A DNA stretch of 64,000 bases from Tetracentron sinense (lineage: Eukaryota > Streptophyta > Magnoliopsida > Trochodendrales > Trochodendraceae). Both the position numbers and the translations under genes were made by a program. Positions 58,443 to 64,000 of the stretch are shown here, piece after piece. The stretch lies in contig CM026571.1 in the NCBI GenBank assembly GCA_015143295.1, forward strand, positions 31,028,505 through 31,092,504. The letters are read 5' to 3'. The notes beneath the pieces are model-generated. The model made no database searches. It was given only the letters and a program-made list of their open reading frames with translations, and was not told where the DNA came from. The stretch's first letter is position 1. Each line of letters begins with the position of its first letter.

Positions 58443-59066
58443 TGATAAGTGCTTAATTTTGCTTAATTATCCCCATTTAAATAAGCATTATCATACTTCT
58501 TTAGTTTATATCTTCATTTTTACACGTAAAGTGGTGTATTCTCTCCTCACCATTGCGTTGTCCTCTTTCTCTTAATTTTCATGATACATTTACATGTATT
58601 CATACATGTCTTGGAAGGCCGCATGCAAAATATTTTTAAGAGAGACTTATTACGTGTATTTATTTTTTGTAGGAATCCTAACCCCAGACTACTCTCGAGA
58701 TTCAAGAAGTCCAAAGTTTCAAATAGCCCATGTTCAACTCAAAGATCTAAAAGAGTCAAAGCCCAAGAGCAAAGCCCAAGACCAAGTATAGAAAGATTCT
58801 ACAACATGGCTGGAGAATCTTAGGAAGATATGGATTAATATGATTTTGGCATAAAAAGGGTGGAACTCTCTTGAATTAGAAAGAAGAAGTGTGCTATATT
58901 GATGTTTCTATTTCAGAAAAAAGGAGAAAGCCTATTTTGGTCACAAGAACTCTTTATTTTGGGTGAATTTTGGAATTCAAGCAAGGAGCTTAATGGAGGT
59001 CAACTAAATCTACAAGAAAAGCAAGAAATTTCGTGGATGGCTAGAGGAGTGCTATTATTTAGCAAC
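58443..59066 (+). repeat. 3' LTR of Athila, first 624 bp
   Basis: Starts TGATAAGTGCTTAATT. It matches 49136-49759 and is interrupted by the Tat element at 59067. Confidence 0.88.
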
Positions 59067-59837
59067 TGTGAGGGGAAATTACCGAAAGGACACGCGTCAG
59101 CAGCAGCTCCTCCCACGCTCTGATTTACCGGTAGAAGGTTGGAGTGGAGGGTGTGGCACCCTGACCTGTACTCCGATGATAAAGTCAGTAGGTGTAGAAG
59201 ATGATAAACAGTTAAAATGCAAAGAGTTTTAAGGTCTTAGCTCTTGAAAAATCCGTCCCCCTCACACTGTTTTTCCCAGGTTCTTATAGGCCACCTCTGC
59301 CATGGCCATGGGCACTCATGGATGTCCATGCACACCTCAAATCTCTGATGTGTACTTCAGTAATCATTTTAGATAGATCTCCCGGTCATTCGTACTGCAC
59401 GCGTATCTGCATATAAAAGAGAGCAGGCATAGAGTAGGAACTCGTCCGAGGTGACTAGCATTAAATGACATTTAATGCCAAGACAGTGTTTCCCACCTAC
59501 CATCGTAGAGGTAGGATCAGTCCCAAGCGACTGGGCAGTAGCCCCGGATCTCATTACGTGTTGGGATACGGGGTCGTTGACAATAAGACGACGGGTACGT
59601 TGCCTGAATGAAAACGTGATCGTCGTCTATGAGACAACGGGTACGTCGTCAGAACGAGGACGTGATCGTCATCCATGAGACCACGGGTACGTCGTCAGAA
59701 CGAGGACGTGATCGTCGTCTATGAGACCACGGGCCCGTCGTCGAAGAGACGACGGAAATGAGCTCAAACGATAACACCACACCGAGGACGAGCTCGTTAC
59801 TATCATACTTAGGTTTTTACGAAATTTACCCATTACA
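59067..59837 (-). repeat. 3' LTR of the Tat element, 771 bp
   Basis: On the minus strand it starts TGTAATGGGTAAATTTCG and ends TTTCCCCTCACA. The purine tract AAAGGGGCAATT (minus) directly precedes it at about 59849-59838. The left border is exact where the Athila LTR stops matching. Confidence 0.82.
59575..59750. repeat. Tandem repeat of about 60 bp in the Tat LTR
   Basis: Three copies with ACGGGTACGTCGTCAGAACG and ACGTGATCGTCGTCTATGAG blocks. Rich in CGTCGTC. Confidence 0.8.
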
Positions 59838-60170
59838 AATTGCCCCTTTATGATACTTTGAACGTGGTTCAGAGTGTCATAAATATAGCGAAACGACGGA
59901 GGAGAAGATACTGCTAACCTCAGAATGGTGATAGGTCACATATTCTGCACGCGAAGACATAGCGTCGTGCCAGCTGTATTGAGCGTGCCGAAACGTCATA
60001 CCTCATAAATGCTTGGCAGGCTGTCATCATTATCTTCCGGACGCTTCATTTTTCCCGACGGTTATTTAACTCGGTCAGAAGACCTTCCTGCCCTTCACGT
60101 TGTCTGCATGCGTGGACACGCGTACGGTATAGATCGAGGTCATTATCGTCCTTCGAGTTATGGGCTGGTC

Positions 60171-60178
60171 TATAAGTA
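60171..60178 (+). promoter_or_regulatory. TATA-like box upstream of the antisense gene
   Basis: TATAAGTA on the plus strand, about 210 bp before the start codon at 60387 and outside the LTR. It could be a separate promoter for the antisense gene. Confidence 0.45.
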
Positions 60179-60386
60179 CCGAAGGCCTGGTACTTCATCT
60201 TCTTCGTTTGAATTCTTGCATTCTGCTACTCTGCTGGAATTTCTTCTCACTGATGGTCTGCTGTTCTGCTCTTCTCTGGATGTGCTCCTTGCTTCCTAGA
60301 TACAGTTTTCGGTAAGATCCTCCTCTTTTCCTTTTGTTCTGTGGTCGTTTCCCTGTATTTTTTTCTTTTTCTACTTGTTTGCCACC

Positions 60387-62770
60387 ATGTCTGCCGAAGT
60401 AGTTAGGATAGACAGTGCCGATGAGGCCAGTTGTTCGGGCAGTGCCCCTCACGGTGTTATTACCAATGTTTCCAAACCCAAAACCAAACCAGTTGTCAGA
60501 TATGCACTTGACCATTACAGAGCCCTTTTCCAAATTCCCCCTCATGTCCATATTCATTTTGAGGAAGAAGACGTTATTCCAGACCATCGTTCTTCCTGTA
60601 CTATCATCTACCTCGCCCAGTTGGAGGCTGGGCTTCGATTTCCTTTATCTCCCATCACGGACTCCGTCCTGTTCGTCCTTCAAGTTGCCCGGGGCAAATA
60701 CACCCGAAGTTCTACAAATACATGTCTCTGATGGACAAGTTCAACAGAGACGGGTACAATGTAGAGGCCAGACACGTCTTCCACTTCCGCCACGTCGTGA
60801 AGTGTCCCGGGGTTGTTGAGGAGGGAAAGAAAACGTACTTCACCTGGAGGCAAAAACCCAGGATCCCCGATATCATCTCACACCTCCCTGATGTGGAACG
60901 GGACTGGAAGGAGATGCCTTTCGTGGTCTCCGGGGCTTGGAGGGCAGAGACTGTCCGTCCTGTTCCCCACGAATTTACTTCAGGTCTGTTACTTTTGAAT
61001 CGTTCTCCGTTGTCTGTTCTGAAAACGTACTCCTGTTACGCGGCTAATAATGTTTCGTTCTTTCTGCAGAGGCTTCTAAGCCACGCTTCTCTGATCTTTT
61101 CGCGGAAGAAGAGTACGCGCTTCAGAAGGTTCGCAGCGATAAGGGGGACGCTTATGTCACCTGGAAGCCGTCCTCTGCTCGAGAGACAGGGTCCGTTATA
61201 GAAGCAGGGACCTTACCTAAAAAGTCTCGTCGACCAGCTCATCCACCGTCTCAAAGACCGCTCGGACCGGCAGCTATCCTTGACGAGGAGATAGAGGAAG
61301 ACATGGCTGACCAACTTCCACCGCGATCCTCACAGGCTCCAACGTTGACTCGTCCTCCCCGCCCTTCTCGTCCGTCCCGTCTATCCGCGGCGGATAAGAA
61401 GACGGAGAAAAGAGAGAGAGAAGAAGCTCTCAAAGCTCTGAAGGCGAAGAAAGCTCGGCGAGAGGCGGAGCACGATCAACGGGTTCGAGAACGGGAGTCA
61501 GCCGGGGTGTTGTCTACTCAAGCCGCAACATTCGGTGAGGGGAGTGGTACCCCCGTGGAGGAGCCTCCAATTATTAGCACCGGCCCTCCCGTGGACGTCG
61601 TAGCTGCTCCGTCCACTATGGCAGATACGGCTGCCCCTGTAATTGTCCCGGCCTCTACTTCCTCGCTAGCCGCAAACGTGGCTTCATCTTCTGCTTCTCC
61701 GTCTTCTGCCCCTCCTCGAGAGAGGATCACCATGGGGGGCCCCGCTGAGCTGTGGAATCCCGTCTTCCCCCGAGGATATACTCGTCCTACCGTCGTCCAT
61801 TCGGCGATGGAGCACGACTCCATTACCACATCGATGATGTTGGCGATGAGACTCCCAGTGGACATGGCCGCAATGAGGGACATGCACTGGATGGGGATGT
61901 TCAGTGCCGCGAGTCGAGCTGTTGCCACGGTACGTTGTTGTTGTTGTTTTTTTTTTTTTTTTTTGATACTATCTCTCTCTCTTTTTCTTTTTTTTAGCTG
62001 GGCAACATGTTCGCCGGGATGTACGAGGTCACCGCCGAAAACAGGCGTACTGCCAATGGGCTGAGGGACAAAGTCCTTGACCTGGAGAGGAGGGGGGCCG
62101 AGGACGTGAAACGGCTGAACTACGAGTTGATGTCCGTCAAAGCTGACTTGCGGTCTGCTAAAGGCACGATTGCCACGGCCGTGAAACAACGGGACAAAGC
62201 TCGTGACGAAGCCCGTAAGGCGATGGAAGGAGAGAAGGCGGCGGCGGAACAGGCCGAGAGATCCGTCCTTCGGATCAGCGAGATGGACGAGATCGTGAAC
62301 ACTCTCCGTCAACGGCTAGAGGCGACTGAAGCCGAGAAGGCAGCGCTGGCCGAACAGCTTGAGGAGGTTGCGGCCGTGAGGGACAAGGAGGTTGAAGCCG
62401 CCAAGGAGGCTTTAACGGAGTCTCTTCGAGCCCACTTCCAGACAGAGATGGAATGGCTGATAGCCGAAGACCGGGTCGAGACGGAGAGGGAGCAGATGAA
62501 CGAGCTCCGAGAATCGGGACGACTGGTAGAGTCTCCCCAGCAATCGAAGGACGAGGCTACTCGTTCTGAGGCTGTGGGCATGGAGTTCCCGCTCGGTGAA
62601 GAGCCCGAGGTACAAGGAGGGGGGTAACCCCCGTCACCTATTGGACCATCTCCCGTTCTCCCCGAGGCTCCAGCTGAAGCTGCTTCTGCCGATCCCGCTG
62701 TTGCTGCCAACAACGTTCCGATCGTTCCTGATGACGCTGTCGTGGTCGTTGACGTTGGCGAAGACTGATC
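60387..62770 (+). CDS. Antisense extra gene (PF04195-like) of the Tat element
   Basis: The start ATG at 60387 is in a strong context (GCCACCATG). The first part (VRYALDHYRALFQIPPHVHI; LAQLEAGLRFPLSPITDSVL) and the second (MSLMDKFNRDGYNVEARHVF; HLPDVERDWKEMPFVVSG) match the plant gypsy-type putative transposon domain PF04195 in layout. A basic, Lys/Glu-rich segment near 61370-61500 and a Pro/Ser/Ala-rich linker follow, then a long alpha-helical coiled coil at 62007-62627 (heptads of LDLERRGAEDVKRL type). Coding is spread over several blocks with GT-AG intron-like borders, as reported for such antisense genes. The function is unknown; a DNA- or RNA-binding coiled-coil protein is only a guess. 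The exact exon set needs transcripts. Confidence 0.7.
61940..61999. repeat. Low-complexity T and CT run
   Basis: TTGTTGTTG, poly(T) and CTCTCTCTC tracts ending in TTTTAG, as in the pyrimidine tract of a plant intron 3' end. Confidence 0.7.
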
Positions 62771-63067
62771 CTTCCTCCTTCCTATCCATTTCTTTTCATA
62801 TTTTGTATCGGATGTACTCATGTTCGACTCCTGTCAGTAAATTTTATATATATATCTCCTTTTGTGGTCATTGTGTTGCAACCGATTGATCCGGAATAGT
62901 CATCTCGTTCAAATAAGACAAATAGCACATAATTAACTCGTGATTGGATACAAATCTCATAACGAATATAATTCACTATATCATTCTAATAACGGGTTGT
63001 CAAAGACGCGGATTAACACTACAGACGTAATTCGACAAAAAGTCCATTTCATAAAGACGAACTTATG
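62771..63067. other. Spacer between antisense gene and pol end
   Basis: No gene recognised; holds a short TATATATATA run near 62850. Confidence 0.5.
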
Positions 63068-63348
63068 GTAACTCGTGGTGGGACACCATGCTCAGAGGAC
63101 ATACCATTAGTATAAGTCACCAGTATGCTCAGATGGTAATTCCTTTGTATGAGCCACCCGTGTCCCGTGGTGAGTACCCTGTTCGTGTGAAATGCACCCG
63201 CCGTGGTAACTCGTGGTGGGACACCATGCTCAGAGGACATTCCATTAGTATAAGCCACCAATATGCTCAGATGGCAATTCCTTTGTATGAGCCACCTGTG
63301 TCCCGTGGTGAGTACCCTGTGTGAGTGAAATGCACCCGTCGTGGTAAC
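63068..63348. repeat. 137-bp tandem repeat, two copies plus a stub
   Basis: Copies start at 63068, 63205 and (partial) 63343 with GGTAAC(T/A)C. They are nearly identical and contain CACCATGCTCAGAGGACAT and GTGTCCCGTGGTGAGTACCC. Open frames on either strand through it are by-products of the repeat. Confidence 0.88.
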
Positions 63349-63434
63349 ACATCTAGAACATTTTACCAAGTACTGGATATGTAAATAAAAACGATTGATC
63401 ACATGCTCATATCAAATGCTCATAACGCGCAAGT

Positions 63435-63968
63435 TTATTGGAAAAATTGCTTTAAATTCATGATGTTCCATGACTTCTGAATTACATTACCTTGTAGGTC
63501 TTTAAGGTAGTACACCCCGGGACTCCCGACACGGTCCACGATGTATGGCCCTTCCCAGTTGGGACCCAGTTTTCTGCTATTGACTTCTCGTGTATTTGGG
63601 AAGACTTTTCGAAGAACGAGATCTCCGACTTGAAGAATCCTTTTCCGTACTTTCTTGTTGTATGCCTTTCGTAATTGTTGCTGATACCGTTTCATCTGAA
63701 TACTGGCATCTTCCCGCTTTTCTTCCAGCAAGTCTAAATGAATAGCCATTAATTCGACGTTTTTGTCTTCCTCTCCGAGCTTCTTTCGGGAACGTGTTGT
63801 TGGCAGGTAGACTTCGGTGGGAATAACAGCCTCCGTCCCGTATGCCAAAGAGAACGGGGTCTCGTTCGTAGGGCTCCGCGGTGTTGTCCTGTATCCCCAC
63901 AACGCATTATGTAACTCGCTGGTCCACTTTCCCTTGGAATCTTCTAGTCTTCTTTTGAGGGCATTCAA
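63435..63968 (-). CDS. Tat integrase C-terminal part, cut by the window edge
   Basis: The open frame reads LHNALWGYRTTPRSPTNETP and FSLAYGTEAVIPTEVYLPT, the end of the integrase core of Tat elements, then QVGDLVLRKVFPNTREV and KLGPNWEGPYIVDRV, the C-terminal DNA-binding part (GPY-type module), ending near 63435. The first Met is not the true start; the domain continues upstream to the right of the window. This fixes the coding strand of the element as minus. Confidence 0.88.
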   Translation of the reverse strand: MNALKRRLEDSKGKWTSELHNALWGYRTTPRSPTNETPFSLAYGTEAVIPTEVYLPTTRSRKKLGEEDKNVELMAIHLDLLEEKREDASIQMKRYQQQLRKAYNKKVRKRILQVGDLVLRKVFPNTREVNSRKLGPNWEGPYIVDRVGSPGVYYLKDLQGNVIQKSWNIMNLKQFFQ

Positions 63969-64000
63969 AATATTCTTGTTAGCTGCTTCGGCAAGGCCAT

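Larger units (their letters stand above)
49136..59066 (+). mobile_element. Athila-type Ty3/gypsy element, young, nearly whole
   Basis: The 5' LTR is at 49136 to about 50782, the primer site at 50789, gag-pol at 51484-55644, integrase at 55729-56940, and a 3' LTR starts at 58443, interrupted at 59066 by a Tat element. The two LTRs align over 624 bp with about 7 differences and no gaps by my count (about 1.1%), which suggests an insertion well under a few million years old. It looks nearly whole, with about one break in coding. No envelope-like ORF was recognised in the 1.5 kb before the 3' LTR. The remaining 3' LTR should lie to the right of the window. Confidence 0.9.
59067..64000 (-). mobile_element. 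Tat-lineage (Retand/Grande-like) Ty3/gypsy element, 3' part
   Basis: Coding polarity is minus: the integrase end is at the right edge and the 3' LTR at the left (59067-59837). Between them lies an antisense (plus-strand) extra gene. Extra antisense ORFs between pol and the 3' LTR are known from Grande, RIRE2 and Retand-type Tat elements. It sits in the 3' LTR of Athila, so it is the younger of the two. The rest of pol, gag and the 5' LTR are beyond the window. Expected target copy at the other end is gcaac, as at 59062-59066. Confidence 0.82.

Noticed and set aside
61518-62312. 264-codon minus-strand open frame
   Set aside because: It is the shadow of the GC-rich antisense gene coding on the plus strand; it crosses a poly(T) tract and reads as low-complexity sequence.
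63049-63402. 117-codon minus-strand frame and 78-codon plus-strand frame
   Set aside because: Both are products of the 137-bp tandem repeat being open in several frames.

Overview
This is repeat-rich plant nuclear DNA, AT-rich and non-coding over most of its length, from a flowering plant with long introns. The mix of L1-type LINEs, Ty1/copia and Athila/Tat Ty3/gypsy elements, Mutator-like and hAT elements and MITEs supports an angiosperm. The exon sequences and huge introns suggest a non-grass, but I cannot name the species.

One host gene can be defended: a minus-strand SH3P-family gene (BAR plus SH3 domain, closest from memory to Arabidopsis SH3P1). Its first six coding exons lie at 35183-35124, 12661-12548, 12398-12329, 12244-12096, 8191-8090 and 8009-7809, all with GT/AG borders and continuous phase (232 codons). 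The SH3-encoding 3' part is beyond the left edge. Intron 1 is about 22.5 kb, intron 4 about 3.9 kb, and intron 6 runs at least 7.8 kb to the edge.

Layout. 1-7808 (intron 6): a minus-strand L1-like LINE, a copia fossil and a hAT remnant. 8192-12095 (intron 4): a copia fossil split by a 1.6-kb Pack-MULE that carries a PPR-gene fragment between long terminal inverted repeats with a 9-bp target duplication. 12662-35123 (intron 1): decayed hAT-like and copia pieces, then a LINE (about 17641-33150) split by a Mutator-like element (holding a 3.4-kb solo LTR and a LINE scrap), by a small MITE, and by a hAT-like element. The hAT-like element holds a MULE-type MITE, which holds a 2.26-kb solo LTR, which holds a copia element. 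35184-36011: 5' leader and upstream region of the SH3P gene, with five CACGTG boxes, two of them supplied by a MITE. 36012-48346: more MITEs, a 2.5-kb solo LTR, a second 2.2-kb solo LTR of the family seen in intron 1, inserted in a LINE RNase H remnant. 48347-64000: a gypsy-type LTR fragment split by a young Athila element (49136 onward), whose 3' LTR is in turn split by a Tat (Retand/Grande-like) element. The Tat element runs off the right edge and carries an antisense extra gene with a PF04195-like product.

The order of insertion can be read from the nests: each inner element postdates the one it interrupts. Apart from the SH3P exons, no other gene looks like a working host gene. No tRNA, rRNA or CRISPR was seen. 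All comparisons were made by eye.
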